Of a DNA stretch of 64,000 nt, positions 1 to 12,335 are shown one piece after another. A program made the position numbers and the translations under genes. The stretch is from Glossina fuscipes. Lineage: Eukaryota > Arthropoda > Insecta > Diptera > Glossinidae. The stretch spans positions 240,687 to 304,686 of the forward strand of contig NW_023998431.1 of NCBI RefSeq assembly GCF_014805625.2. Direction: 5' to 3'. Below the pieces are notes generated by a model. It did not search any database. It was not told where the DNA came from and worked only from the letters and a program-made list of their open reading frames with translations. Position 1 is the stretch's first letter; each line of letters begins with the position of its first letter.

Positions 1-198
1 AGCATGAGCATGATCTTTATTACGATCATGTATGCCTTTATCGAGTGTCGCTTTCTTTCTCGCCTTCTGAGTTTTAAAGCGTTGTATGGTCTCTTCAAAA
101 TTTTGGTGTGGTTCCACACGTTTCATAGTACCACAACTTTTCAACTTTTCCGAAGTCTTTAATTGCATGCTTTCTGATGCTAAGTTGATGCCTTCCAT
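1..198 (-). CDS. Partial CDS, 5' exon of an unrecognised gene running off the left edge
   Basis: On the minus strand an open frame starts at ATG 198-196 and stays open for 66 codons to base 1, so only the N-terminus is in the window. An in-frame stop (TAG) lies two codons upstream of the ATG, which supports this start. The peptide begins MEGINLASES and then becomes strongly charged, with a Lys/Arg-rich run near residues 41-56. No domain is recognised. About 20 bp upstream a pyrimidine-rich stretch ending CAG (minus strand, near 222) could be a 3' splice site, making this the first coding exon after a 5' UTR intron. Function cannot be assigned. It is called coding because the frame is open with balanced codon usage in an AT-rich background. 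It could still be a chance ORF. Confidence 0.45.
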   Translation of the reverse strand, partial: MEGINLASESMQLKTSEKLKSCGTMKRVEPHQNFEETIQRFKTQKARKKATLDKGIHDRNKDHAHA

Positions 199-343
199 GG
201 ATCGCTAAGTATTACTCTGGGCGACAAAAGATTGAATGCAGAATTTTAATCGAATTTCTATTTCTGAGAGAAACACACGTGGAACTTGATGTTCAAACCT
301 AGGTTTAACTTTTTATTAACCATTTCTTTTACACTGTCAAAAT

Positions 344-529
344 TTAAGTGTCTAGTTTGCTCTTTGAACTAGACATAGCCCGGCACCAACGCACCAAACG
401 CGGCGTACTGCAACGATTTTGTGGATAATGGAAATCACTATTATTCTGTGATTTTTTCTGGTCCTGCTTGCATTCTTTATTTTCAACTGCACAAAATCCT
501 ATTCGACCGCAACTGTGGCATTTATTCAT
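344..529 (-). CDS. Small Cys-containing ORF, doubtful
   Basis: A 61-codon minus-strand frame begins MNKCHSCGRIGFC, with four Cys and a second cluster near the C-terminus. It lies about 150 bp upstream of the partial CDS at the left edge and in the same orientation. The CxxC-like spacing resembles a small zinc ribbon or knuckle, but no family is recognised and no splice link to the downstream exon could be built. It may be a tiny gene, an exon of the neighbouring gene, or chance. Confidence 0.15.
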   Translation of the reverse strand: MNKCHSCGRIGFCAVENKECKQDQKKSQNNSDFHYPQNRCSTPRLVRWCRAMSSSKSKLDT

Positions 530-2875
530 GTAATCTCTTTTCCCTTCTCTACATCTTGCATACTATTGTTTTATAAATACAAGCCTAACAAAAAACGATA
601 ATGCTTTATATCTTCCCAGAAGATGCAAACTTCAGCATGTTTATCAATACACTGTCAAATTTAGATCATTGGAAAATTGTTAATAATCCACAAAAGTTTA
701 TGAGCTTGTATGATTCGATTTATCAGGGAATTCAATTGCATTTAATATTTGAATATGGACTTGCTGTTTTGTTACTGCTGCCGCATACCTATATCCCTTT
801 TATTGTATTCTTGCATCTTAGGCAACTTCGTCTTTGTGTTGTTTTTCATATCCCACCATTTAAGGATCATTAAAGCTTACACACCATTAGAGTCCTCGAT
901 GGCACATTTCCTCTCTCAAACTCCTCTGTCAATTTAGTTGATAATGATGATATGATATTATGATGGTATGTAGAGATTGCAGATTTAGGGATTAAATTAG
1001 TTATTCGTTACTAGTTATTAGTTAGCTCATTCCCGCCTAGTCAAAGGCAGCATTTAGGAACTGCAAAGTTAATTGCAAACATCACATGTAATTAACCAAA
1101 TATAATCAAAAGTATATTATTGTTTTGTTTAACGATGAATGCTTGCTCCCTTTACTAGGATCAAAGCTTATATGTAATTCTTAAAACTAAAAGAATAACA
1201 ACGGAAATAACAGTAACTGTTGGAAAGATTCCAACGTTGCGTATTTTAGTGCACACGCAAACGCGAAGAATAAATGCGGAAGGCATAATTAGCAACTGTT
1301 ATTTTGCAATTGCAAATTTTGCTTTTTATAATGATCTGAATATATTGCAATTTACGAAGTTGTGCCGATACGTATGTTTAAAAATAATTTGGATTTTGTA
1401 TAATGCAAAACGCTATATTAGTAAATGATACGTGCATTACAAGCAAATTGTCCTCATATTGTGGGGCAATTACCAGATTCTCGTATGACCTCGGTAAGTT
1501 ACCAACAATATAATAACAAGCTGACCTTCTTGGAAAATCAGCCTTAATTCGCCTAGCTTTACTAGGATTGAACCAAAATTACGAATGCATTGTTGTACAT
1601 ATTCACCTTCGTATGCATGCTGATAAATTGTCTAAATAACCTGACTTTTCGTATTAGTCTCCGGGCTTCGGTAGACGGTTTTCACCGTGTTATATGGCAA
1701 ATTCGCTTGAATGAAATGTTCAAAGTTACTCTGGCACTGGCTTTCTCATCCAAACTTTTGATCACTACATTTCGGTTTCGAAACCTTCTCAAATGTTATG
1801 ATCCATAATTCGGGGCGCGCCAACATGCTTCATATCCATAGGCTTCATGAGTCATAATTTGACTCGATGAACTGATTTTTATTATTTTTATTTTGTAAAA
1901 AACTATTTTGGAATACGAAACAACTTCCGCACCCCCTGTGTACCGCATTCCTTCTAATCTCTTATAATTTAACGTTTTTATATTATAATTAAAGTTCAAT
2001 GAAGAATTGCATGAAATATAAAAAAGTTATAAACAATAAAAAAACAACTCAACAAAAGCTTACGTAGTTGATCGTTTTCGCTGGAATTAATAAAATTAGA
2101 TTTATTTGGTGGCATTATCGTCACACTCTTGGGTACGTTGTGACTTCGATGAGGTCAAAATTTGGTGATACAAAAAATAAATAAAGTAAAATTGACAGAT
2201 GAACTTGCTTATGTATTATATTTCATTGGATGAAATTAAATGGTCGACAATGTTTAGTATTGCTTTATAACTGACGATACCATCGAACAGGCAGGCCTTA
2301 CGCAGTCTAGTAAAATTTGTACAATCAAATCGAAACTCTTTTCAATGTTTTGCTTTACCTACATTCAGATGTTTCACTTTAAATATGAAATTGATATTTT
2401 CCTTAAGTTTTTGTTTCAAGCAAATGTTGAATGCTTCTTAACAAAGTTTTATTAAGATAAGATATCTTATTACTTTTTCGAATTATTCAACACGTTACTT
2501 ATACGAAATAAAGCTATATGCGATCCATTATTGAACTTTTACATGCTTATATTGTAGACCTTGCACACGTTAATATATTAATAAATTAAGATAAAATCGT
2601 AATGAATGAACCATTTTAAAATATTGTTCAATTTAATTAAATTTTAAGTACTTTAATTCAAAAAAACCCAAATCCAAGAAATGTATAGTTATTTTTTCAT
2701 ATTAAAAACCACTGTATAAATTACTGTAAAGCACATTAAAAATCTTATGTAATAAATTAAAAAGTATATTAAAAAGATTTTACAAAACAGTAAGAGTTTC
2801 TTTATTTGCAGGCATTAACGCTAATAGATTTTAAAGGATAAGATCGCTCGAACGTTCTTGAAAGCTTTAATATAT
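530..2875. other. Intergenic, no feature recognised
   Basis: AT-rich sequence with only short open frames that lack recognisable domains. I could not build a splice model on either strand. Confidence 0.5.
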
Positions 2876-3093
2876 ATAAATATTCTTATTATTATTATTA
2901 TTATTATTATTATTAGAGAGAGTAAATTCTAAGGATAAAGTCTTAAAGCACTAGCATCTAAGGCTATCGGCTTTATTAAAAAGTCTACCGCATTTGAGAT
3001 TCGAACCAACGACCATTGAATAGTTTGTCGACACTCTTTGCCTGCTCGGCCACTCAGGCGAATAGTAATAATATTCTTAGATAAATATTCTTA
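2876..3093 (-). mobile_element. tRNA-derived SINE with (TAA)n tail and target-site duplications
   Basis: Read on the minus strand, this stretch carries an RNA polymerase III A box, TGGCCGAGCAGG (plus 3041-3052), and a B box, GGTTCGAATC (plus 2998-3007), about 45 bp apart as in a Leu/Ser-type tRNA. An unrelated body follows, then a tail of about ten TAA/ATA units (plus about 2886-2915). The 13-mer ATAAATATTCTTA occurs at 2876-2888 and again at 3081-3093. A 10-bp version (AATATTCTTA) also sits at 3070-3079. Both are good target-site duplication candidates. The acceptor arms do not pair, so it is not a tRNA gene. SINEs use the reverse transcriptase of a LINE with a matching 3' end. A TAA tail points to an I-type LINE (inference). 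Confidence 0.65.
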
Positions 3094-4670
3094 AAAAAAT
3101 ATTAGCACATGGCAACACCACAATCATCTACGATTTAAGAAGCTCTCCGGCCATCACTTAATTTACACTCCTATAGCTAATGTAACCTGCAGGAGATTTG
3201 AAATGTCAATATTTATTTTAAAACACGAGTTGAAATATTCTATCGATAAAATAATGCGTTGAACATTTCACGATCAATCCACGCTTTTGCTATTTCTAAT
3301 TCCCCAAAAATGAATTCAAAATGTGCGACCAGATGTAAACAAATCAGTCAGCATTACAGAGACAAATTTAAATTCATCCTTGTTGTTTAATGCGGGACGA
3401 GCGCGACTGTAAAAGTGACGAGGCAAAGGAAATATGCGCCCCCAACCCGCCGTTACGGTAAGTATATTGATTGATAGAATTTAGTGCTCAAGTATTAAAA
3501 CTATATTCGAAATAATTTACTAAGGTAATCAAATGGAATGTAACAAAATTATTAGTTCAATAATCAAAACAAATTTGATTTAAATTTTAAGAGCAGGTCG
3601 ATTAAAAATGTATCCGAAGATTTCATATAATTTACACATAAATAGTTGATCAGTAATGAATGCCAAATATCTTTCTGAGAAATGTTGCTATTTCTCTTTC
3701 AAGATCAATTTGCTCATTCCATAAAATCGAATCCTACTTTCTGTCTAAATATACAATTGCAAGACTTTTAAAGCCTGTAAGACAGATACCTACTGCTGAG
3801 CTAGCTAGTTCGGGAAATATGGGGGATGTCAAATTTTTGTCCCACGGACACTCTTACAGAGCGTGCTGATCTTACGTGCTAGGCCATTCTTTACCCTGCC
3901 ATATCCTATCCACGGTCTCCATCGCCTCATGATTTTTAGTAGGAAATCCCGAAGTTAGGTTTGAACCATTAAAATACTCTCCTCTCAGAAAGAAATTTTG
4001 AACGCAACATTTATCAAAGAATTACGAATTTATTAATGTAAACAAGAAAATTGTTATTTAAAAAAAAAAATATCAACTTCACTTAAGTTAATAATAAAAC
4101 TAAGTACATTTACATCACCACTTACGCTACTTACTGGATACTTATTATGATAATGAAAGTAGAATAATAATGACATCGAATTATTCAGCCAAAGGCGCTG
4201 ATGATTCTCGAGCATAATATAAATACAGCTGCTGATGATGGCATTATTGAAGACTACATTGATGGATTACGTTGGTGTTGTTGATATGTTTGTAACACTC
4301 AAAAGTACGCACCCTTAAATTATTTATAAATTCCAGAATCATAAAATTGTTAGGTGATTCCATAGCATCCTCATAGGTTTACTCACAGGCGCATTATCTA
4401 CAACTATTGAGCGTTTGTCGTAGAAGCAAACATAAACGGATGCAATTTCGTTTAACTTTGACTGCTAAACTATTATGTTATTATTTGCACAGCAGGTGAG
4501 TTTATATGCACTGGTATACACACATTAATCGAGACATATAAAGTAACTTTATTGTATCACATTGTATTTATTGTGTAATATTGTCTTGAAGCCATCTTTG
4601 CTTACTTTACTCTACATAACTTTATTAATTTAGATGCCTTCATTTATACCGTTGTCACAACTTCTATTTT
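3094..4670. other. Intergenic, nothing recognised
   Basis: AT-rich DNA without convincing coding signal. A short frame at 3660-3869 has no recognisable domain. Confidence 0.4.
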
Positions 4671-4671
4671 T

Positions 4672-5100
4672 ATACCTATCACCAAAGGATGAGGAGCATA
4701 TTCATTTTGTGAAAACGTTTGCAAGGCCCAGAAAGAAGCATCAGAGACCCCACAAAGTATATATATTCTTGATCAGCATTAAATTCTAAATCGATTTAAT
4801 CATGTCGGTCTGTCCGTCTGTATAATGTCTGTTGTAAATATTCTCCCGCAAGAATGAAGCTATCGACTTCAAATGTGGTGGAAACGTTGGGAGTTCTTGC
4901 GCGCTGGTCGGTATTGAAAATGGGCCAAATCGGTCGAAGGACATACATACAGCACCACGTAAAATGAGAACATCTCTGTTTTTTAAAAGGAATGCAAAAT
5001 TGGTTTGGCATATTCTATAGGCAATGATGTAGCATCTGTGCACAAAAATGGATAAAATTGACCACGCCTAACCAAGGTTATAGTATATCAAAATTTAATC
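4672..5100 (-). repeat. Dispersed repeat A, degenerate copy
   Basis: This carries the hallmarks of the commonest repeat in the window: a 'CATCACC-AAGGATGAGGA' end, 'AAACGTTTGCAA', 'TATATATATTCTTGATCAGC', 'GTCTGTCCGTCTGT', then a block beginning AATGAAGCTATCGACTTCAAA and running to about 5100. Other copies lie near 11.37-11.79, 12.18-12.33, 47.2-47.5, 49.0-49.4, 55.9-56.3 and 57.86-58.26 kb. No intact coding capacity is seen. The repeat class is unknown; it is probably a non-autonomous DNA element or part of a degraded one. Confidence 0.6.
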
Positions 5101-5109
5101 TTCTCCACA

Positions 5110-5480
5110 ATACCTTTATAAAACGCAGAAATAAACTTTGAAAACCTCATAAAATATGTAAATTCTTGGCGAATTTCAAATTTGATCTGCACCTAAACAT
5201 GTCCGCCTACTCATCCATCCATCCGTCTCTTGGCGCAATTTTAAGTGATAAACATTCTCCCGTTAGCAAAAGTGAATAAATCGCCTACAAATGTGCAAAA
5301 GAATTTGGAATTGACTTAAACTTTTCTTGCTATGCTTCTACGACAAACACTTTTATGTTCAAATTAGGAAACATCATCCGCGTTCTTTTACTTTTTTTGT
5401 CCTTCTCAAGATAACAGTGATGGTTATAAAAGCTTCGGCCACGACCAAATATCACTTTCTTACTTTTTTTTTTTTTTTTT
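5110..5480 (-). repeat. Dispersed repeat B, degenerate copy
   Basis: This shares, in opposite orientation, a block with 57400-57800: 'AATTCTTGGC', 'GATCTGCACCTAAACAT', 'ACATTCTCC', 'GCAAAAG-AATTTG' and a terminal 'TTCGGCCACGACCAAATAT'. The terminal motif matches the imperfect palindrome TTCGGTCATGGCCGAA at the other copy. No ORF is conserved between the copies. Confidence 0.5.
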
Positions 5481-6264
5481 AATATGCAAACTTGTAATAA
5501 TAGTGCAACAGACATTCATATAATAAGCAAAACAATATTAAGAATATCATAAATTAATTATGAAGAAAATATATTCCATTAGTGGAAATTCTTGGTAAAA
5601 TCTTCTGTAAACACATTTCCCAAAGCTTCAAAACTGCCTAATTATTTAATCAATCTTAACAGCAAAATTATGCGGATAGTGGTAAATAAACTCATTATCT
5701 AACAACTATCAAATTGAAATGAAAAAGAATAAAAACAAACACTTACACATCGTATATGCTATAAGCAATAGAAAAACGAAAGAGAGGATTGTAACCCCAA
5801 TCCCAACAAGAATATTTACACAAATATATATTAACTCACTAACACAAAGGTTGCAGTTACACGTCAAGGAGAAAACTTCAATTACTTTTACTTATTATAC
5901 CCGTAGCGGCTTCAAGTGATGTTTTGGACAAGCAGTCTAACGACAACAACGAAAAGGAGTAGTGAATGACACAATTCGTCATGTTTTTATTCAAATATAC
6001 TATAAATTGAACGGGCAATCTATACCAATAGTGCAAACTAGAAAAGATGACTAGGGCAAATGTCAATGCTCGCGTTATATAATCACCAAAGCTATTTTTG
6101 ATCTGAAGAAAATCGAAAAGGGATTTCCTATATGTAAATATATATGTTTCCTGCCCACGAAGCAACTGTCTAGGACCAACCTGAGACCGAAAACGTGAAC
6201 CTCCTCCGCCTCCCTCTCCGTTCGTCAGGCTAGAGATTGTTTCCAAGCATCTTGCGTCCGCTAG

Positions 6265-6632
6265 GTGTATATAGATACTCAACTGAGCTTTGTCTGCCTC
6301 GTGTTCACATTCAGTTCGCAATTGTGCGAGCAACAATCTACGCGTTGGAAAAATAATAAATTCTCTCGTTCTCTCGTTCGTTATAAAGATAAATGCAATA
6401 TACCATCGCGGGGAGCCGTAAACCCTTGGGCGCCCGTCTAAGAGATTGGCCGTTCGGTGGAGTAAACACACTTTGACATGGCTTATATATTCCTAAGCAA
6501 GACGGTGAGTACTATTGCTACTCATCGATAACCTCCTGCCCATAACAGGAAACTTTATTTACTTATTTGCAGACGGCTGTCACACGTTTTTCTTCACCAA
6601 GAGACCTTGCACCACCGAGCTACGGACTAAAG
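6265..6632 (+). other. Candidate promoter plus short spliced leader-like ORF
   Basis: A TATATAG motif (6268-6274) precedes an initiator-like TCAGTT (6311-6316). ATG at 6478 opens nine codons (MAYIFLSKT) that end exactly at a strong GTGAGT donor (6505). A good acceptor (TTATTTGCAG) follows about 70 bp later, near 6573. Joined this way, the frame continues for about 23 codons to a TAA overlapped by AATAAA (about 6640). An alternative acceptor near 6550 also keeps the frame. The arrangement looks like a gene remnant, or the 5' end of a retroelement whose RT relic follows at 6.7 kb. No homology is recognised, and the 45-bp TATA-to-initiator spacing is longer than usual. Confidence 0.25.
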
Positions 6633-6679
6633 TCTGCGTAATAAAAGGCACGCTTAACGGAGACGATATAAACTTATCT

Positions 6680-7395
6680 AAATATGGTTGCGAAAAAAGG
6701 CGTAAACTATAACGCTACCAAAATTCAATGCTTCTCAAGTTCGCAAGTTCGAACTCGTCTCAGCAAATCGTTATATTCTGGGCACGAGAATACAAAACGG
6801 TGTTCGCTGTACAGAACAGATATTCGAGATGCCGAAACATGCTATCAAGGCTCCAGCTTTACGGAAACAGGACAAAAAATATTTCTCCACAGCCGATATC
6901 CCTATTGTTTACATCATCTATGTACAGCCAAAATTAGAGTATATTTCGCATGTGATTCGCTTTGCACCTGGAAGCCGTTCACTGCGTTCCGCAAAGAGCT
7001 CAGATGCTCACGGGTGATAAGAAGGTGCCGATAACTACCGATACTTTTGGGCATCAACGTAATTAATTGAAGCTGTACTGCGCTTATGTGTAGGTGTATG
7101 CCAAGCAAGTGTTCCAAAAGGATAAACGAGACTTGTCCACCAATCAAGTCCTCTAAAAGGAAAATTCGGCGTTCTCACCCACTAGCTCTGAAGGTGCCGG
7201 AATACTGCACGCCACATTAACGCTGCTCATTGCTCTTCCACTGCATGGCTTTTGATATACCGTAACAGCGCTGGTCTTCCTCACCGTTCCACCTTCAAGA
7301 ACACAACCACTACCCACTCTTTCCTCTCGCTATCTATAATCCTTTCACCGTTACAGCGCGCATAGAGCACATCCATCCACTAAATGGTTGATCAA
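6680..7395 (+). mobile_element. Non-LTR retrotransposon relic (C-terminal RT region)
   Basis: In shifting frames the translation gives a segment like the post-catalytic part of LINE reverse transcriptases. YVQPKLEYISHVI matches the family pattern 'YVRPxLEYxxxVW'. Downstream is a Pro/His-rich stretch with HPLALKVP, typical of the C-terminus before the 'LWNSLP' motif. Stops and frameshifts interrupt it throughout and no catalytic FADD box is present, so this is a dead 5'-truncated copy. The clade is uncertain (jockey/CR1-like). Confidence 0.5.
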
Positions 7396-9000
7396 AGAGA
7401 AAAAAAACAAAAAATGCCGATCACTTGAATGCCAAGCTCAGACGAAGGGTAAAGGTCAAAGAATAAAGATTCCCTTTTTAATATTTAAATCGGGTATCAA
7501 AATAAACGTAAACTGAATGGGAGAAAGTAAAGAGTAAATATAAGCCTGCATAGACATTTGTTGAGTTTCTTTGTCTACGTTCAATATATCGTACACTCTA
7601 TAGTGTAACTGGTGCAAACTTGAATCTAAAAAAAAAAAAATTACGTTATCTACGAATCTTTTTTATAGCTACAGCAACACGTAAAAAAGTTTTGATTTTT
7701 ATGCGAGCGACGAGTGTTTAAATAGAAAATTTCAATTTTTGACTCATCAAGCGAAAAATTGTGTTATGATTGAACTATGTGTTTGCAAATTAAACTTTTC
7801 TACTTCCGACATTGAAGAGCATTAAAATTAAAAGGGCAACCGAAACTTTTTTTATTGTAGAAGGTCTTACAGCATTGCCCAAGCAGTGGTTATTGCTGCT
7901 AATGGGTTCAATTACAAAACCTGTTGATTCGCATACGAATTGTATGACGTAACGTTCAATTTCATGCTTTCCAAATTAATCAAGAAAGAGCAGAAATCTC
8001 CATCTTGCCGCTCCAATGATATCAAAGTCGACGTTTGAAAACCTGACGCCTAAAAAGCCTAAAACCGTAGTTACGGTAGTAGAGATCCACTGGCAATGTT
8101 TTATGTAGATCTGAAACATAGTGCAGATAATAAATAGCTTTATGAAACAAAATACTGTAGTCATGCTGTCGCTAGAGTTAAAACTTCTTTAAACACCAAA
8201 AGCATACCGCAATGTCATCAGTGTCAATATTTTGGACGCGCAAAAACTTATTGCACAAAACAAGTTGAATGTATTAACTAATACCTGCACTAAAAGCGAT
8301 GGCACCTCAAATGCGAAATGTGAAATCTTCAAAATGTGAGCAATTTGCAAAATCGTTTAGCCAAATATGAAAGTCATTCTATACACCAGCTGCTTCTTAA
8401 AAAAAAACGTAGAATAAGCTTAATGACAATTCTTCCGTGAATCAAGAAGAATTGCCCCTTCTTAATAGACAACACTCGATTACACATATCACGCATATAA
8501 CTTTAATGTTTTGCATATACTTATACCTACCTGTCAATGTGACAAGCAAATTTTGTGGATCTTTACAATCGCAAAAATGAGGATAGGAAGCTGAAATTCG
8601 ACACAAACCTCCTTTAATTGGCTAGAAATGTGAATTTAAAAAATGGACGTGATCCGATCACATACATGATCACAATGCAGAAGAACTTAAAAAAACCTCG
8701 AAAAATACGGACAGTTCTGTCTATCTGTTCGGGAATACATTCCTAATAAACTGCTATTCAAAACATTGTCGATGGATTTATTAGTGCATCCATCATTAAC
8801 TGCAACTTTTTAATTCTAATTAATTTCCCATTTATTCTAACGTATATTGGACTGGATTTTGTCATTAATTGTGGACGTGTCCGTTAACGCAATTAGAATG
8901 CATCTCGGAATGAACGTGAAGGTAATCGTAATAAAAACATATAGGTTGCAAGTTTGTCTTCATGGAAAAAATCCATTTCTAATTTAATTAATAATTTAAA
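7396..9000. other. Intergenic, no feature recognised
   Basis: AT-rich DNA with no recognisable coding or RNA feature. Confidence 0.4.
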
Positions 9001-9004
9001 ACAG

Positions 9005-9650
9005 AAAATGCTAATCTGAATAGTTTTCTGGATCGACCTGAGGTAGTCTATGGGTCAATCCGTGTATCTTTTTGTTCAATCCATTTGTCGCCATTTTTTG
9101 GATATTTTAATGAAATTCGGTACACTGACATGTTTCGGTCGAAGGACGAACGCTATCGGACCACTTTTTCTACCACTTCCCCTATAATGCCGTAATTTAA
9201 AAAGTCGTTCTTTGAATAATAGTACTAAGGGAAGAACTGAAAGGCTTTTAATGATGGATCGCGACCCACTAAAATGTTTTTACTTGTTTCAATAATGTGT
9301 AGGGCAAAAAAAAACGTACATGAAAGATTTATAAAATTTATATTTGTAAAATGTTTCAACAACAATCTTTCAGTGAAAGATTACCTTAGCGGTTCTAAAG
9401 ACATTTTTTATGAACTTACTTTTATATAAACTGATTGTTATGGAGCTGCATACTGAAAATTCTTTGCAAAGAAAACACAGGACTTTCAAAAATTGAGCTA
9501 CGTGTTCAAAGTTCAGCACAGTAAATGTTTTTATCAAATTACTGTTATGGCTCAATTTTCAAAATAACATATTAAAATTTACACTTTTCTGCCCTTTAAA
9601 AGATCAGTTTTCGTAAAAATTCTTATTTAGGGTAGGATACAAAAGATATT
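9005..9650. repeat. Dispersed repeat C, degenerate copies
   Basis: This has the phrase set 'TTTTAATGAAATTCGGTACACTGACATG', 'GGACGAACGCTAT' and 'CGGACCACTTTTTC', found again near 20.5-20.85, 22.4-22.75, 43.68-43.95 and 55.2-55.57 kb. A second short block (9590-9650, 'TTTCTGCCCTTTAAAAGATC') recurs at about 56610-56670. No coding capacity. Confidence 0.5.
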
Positions 9651-11050
9651 TATTATTTATTTACAATGAATATAATGTTTGTCATATAATTGAATATGTA
9701 TATATACAGTAGATTTCAATCAAAAATTTGTTTTCCTATGTCTAATGTTTATTAAAATTAATTTGATTTTACTCTACAGGAGGCCTGCAGGAGCTACAGG
9801 AGCTTCGAAACTGCACCTCGATATTTGATAAAGTTTATTATTTTTATAATTAACAACGTTGAAATCCTAATATTATATTGCATATGCATCTGATGATTAT
9901 TTCAATCATTTTTTGCCTTTTTTTTATTTATTACAAGCAACTCTGTGCTTTGCCTTTTAACAGGGAATTTAGCGAGGGCTTTGTTTAATTTGATAATAAA
10001 AATTATGTCGGTCTACTTTTAGGCTAACTTAACAGAAAACAAAAATCCAACTCTGTTAAAATGCAAAGCCGTCGGCAAAACAAAGGTCCAACTGTTAAAT
10101 TGTTAAATTGTGGCATAGTGGTGAAGACAGTGTTTCTGCTCTACTCTTATTTTTATTTTGTTTTATTGGTGGTGGCTTTAGAATAGAAACACTCTCAACT
10201 GCCACGTTATTAAAAATTTATCTCCTAAAAATAGACATTCTAATTTTACTATATTACCAGACATAAGAAAACGCTATTAAGCTAACAGCACCGACAAATA
10301 TAAAATAAATTCTTCAAATCGTAAACTGACGCAATATAGGTTTACGATGTTTGCTTATAAAAAAGTGTAAAACTGTGAATAAAAATTGCCTCAATAAATA
10401 TGAATAACTATGAAAATAATGCGAAATGTATGTGTACATGTGCCTGTACAATTTATTTCAAAAACAATGTCCAGAATATTCTTCTGCAAGTAAACATTGC
10501 TTTTTTTTCTGCAAAGTACAAACACAGTATGGCGGAGCTGTTGCATGCCAATATAAAATATTCTTTCATTCTTATGCAAATTCTTACAAAATTGTATAAT
10601 TTTCCCCACAAATAGCGACGTAGGAAACCTTTAATAAATAGTTGTCTAAAATTGTCTTTCGAGAAATATTAATTTTGAGCGTTTTCTCTGTAAGTTTGTT
10701 TGTTTTCTTCTTTTGTTCGTTTCTTATAAATAGAAATAAACGAATTTATTGGAAAAAAGTTTCAACATCACAAAGGTAAAAATATTTGGACTTTCGGAAA
10801 GATTTTCTACTTCTACTAGAAAGAAGATGATAATAGATGCTTCTCGAGATGCTGATGACATGCCAAAATAAATAAGTTTTAATAAACATAATTATATGAA
10901 AGTGAAAGTCAATCTTACTTTCAAAATACCATCTTCAATTCACATTCAATAATATGTATTAAATTATAAAATGTAAAAAAAAGTAAATTATAAATGTAAA
11001 ATAATATGTATTGTCTTAACCGTAATAAAAGTAGCGCTATTGTGGAACTC
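9651..11050. other. Intergenic, no feature recognised
   Basis: AT-rich. A small purine-rich tandem (GGAGGCCTGCAGGAGC and relatives) lies at 9779-9812. No gene was found. Confidence 0.4.
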
Positions 11051-11054
11051 GGGC

Positions 11055-12095
11055 GGTTTATATAAAAACTGCGGTGGAAACTACAAAAATGGTTAAGTTA
11101 ACTTGGGATGAATGTTCAAAACGCTATGAAACACAGTGCGGTTTGCGAGATTTCGTATGCAGTCTTGAGAATAATGAATGATGTAGACTGGACCGGAACG
11201 CACCGGAGGCCCAAAAAAGCTTTGCCGGAAAATTCGACGATAGCAAATCTATTTGCAAAGGAAGAGTTATTCACTTTATGTGGTTTTTGAAGCTTGTTTG
11301 TGGTTTCAAAAATAATTACATTTTGATTCATTATAATATTGAAACGGCCCAGTCAATTTTTTTAATTTTTGTAGAGAAACTACAGTATCGCCCATAGCGT
11401 AAACGGTCAAAATTTTCTAAATTTATCTGCTGTGGCTTATGAGTAATGAGTAAAAAACCAATTTTTTATTCCTTTTGAAAAACAGAGTTGTTCTCACTTT
11501 ACGTAGTACTTTAGACGTGCCCCTCGCCCAAATTTGCCCATTTATAATACCAAATTGCATGAACTCTCAATGTTTCTGCCAAATGCGAAGTTAATAGCTT
11601 CATTTTTGCGGCCAGGATAATGTTCACAACAGACATTATACAGAGGAACAGACGAATATGCTTAAATCGAATAGAAATTTAACGCTGATCAAGAATGTGT
11701 ATAATTTGTAGGGTCTCTAAAACTTCCTTTTGAGCGTTGCAAACGTTTTAGCAGAGCGAATATATGCCTCCTCCTTCGGTAACATGTATAAAGACGCTAT
11801 TTAGAGGCAAAGGAATTCGAAAAGCATCATATAGTCGTATATATGACTACCAAATTAGTGCTCGTGGATCCAAATCTCAACTGCGGCCGACGTTACTTTG
11901 ATCGCAGCTATATTTACCGATTGGGGACACAATCACTAGACCGTGACCATCTCCCTATCACATTCTCTATCGTTACTTCATCCTGATAATCAACTTGTTG
12001 CACGAACGCTTCATAAAAACGCCCGTTCGCAAGTAGTAAAAGTGATCTTCAACCTGCGCTAGGAACTTCTTCCTGAAATTGTTCTCCATATTACG
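11055..12095 (+). repeat. Left arm of a 1.1-kb inverted repeat pair
   Basis: This matches, in reverse complement and almost without interruption, 48600-49775. Matches include the block around 11092-11240 (a frame starting MVKLTWDECSKRYE), the repeat A core, and the 11973-12070 block (a minus-strand frame containing VEDHFYYLRTGVFMK). In this arm the MVKLTW frame is cut by an in-frame TGA after about 28 codons. The arm lacks a 129-bp segment present in the other arm. By eye the arms are similar enough to indicate a recent duplication or two young copies of one transposon. The element class is not recognised. Confidence 0.7.
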
Positions 12096-12179
12096 ATATC
12101 TAGGAAGATCATTACGTATAAAAAATTCAGCTTTCGCTTTCGTTTTCCGGCTATACGCAATAGCATTCATTGTCGTGCG

Positions 12180-12335
12180 TTAACTATCATTTTCATATTC
12201 ACCACCAAAAGATGGCGTTATATTCATTACGTCAAAAAGTTTTAAAAACCCAAAAAGAAGAATTAGAGATCCTATAAAGTATATATATTCTCGATCAGTA
12301 TTAAATTCTGAATCGAACTAGACATATTAATTCGC
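12180..12335 (-). repeat. Dispersed repeat A, partial copy
   Basis: It carries 'CACCACCAAAAGATGG', 'AGAGATCCTATAAAGTATAT' and 'TCGATCAGTATTAAATTC', matching the repeat A end at 4672-4800. It abuts the inverted-repeat arm. Confidence 0.5.

Noticed and set aside
2990..3066. tRNA gene (A and B boxes present)
   Set aside because: Acceptor and anticodon arms do not pair; the TAA tail and flanking duplications indicate a SINE.
5878..6471. 197-codon open frame on the minus strand
   Set aside because: No domain, atypical composition with Gly run from a CCTCCGCC stretch, and it lies antisense to a promoter-like region; probably chance.
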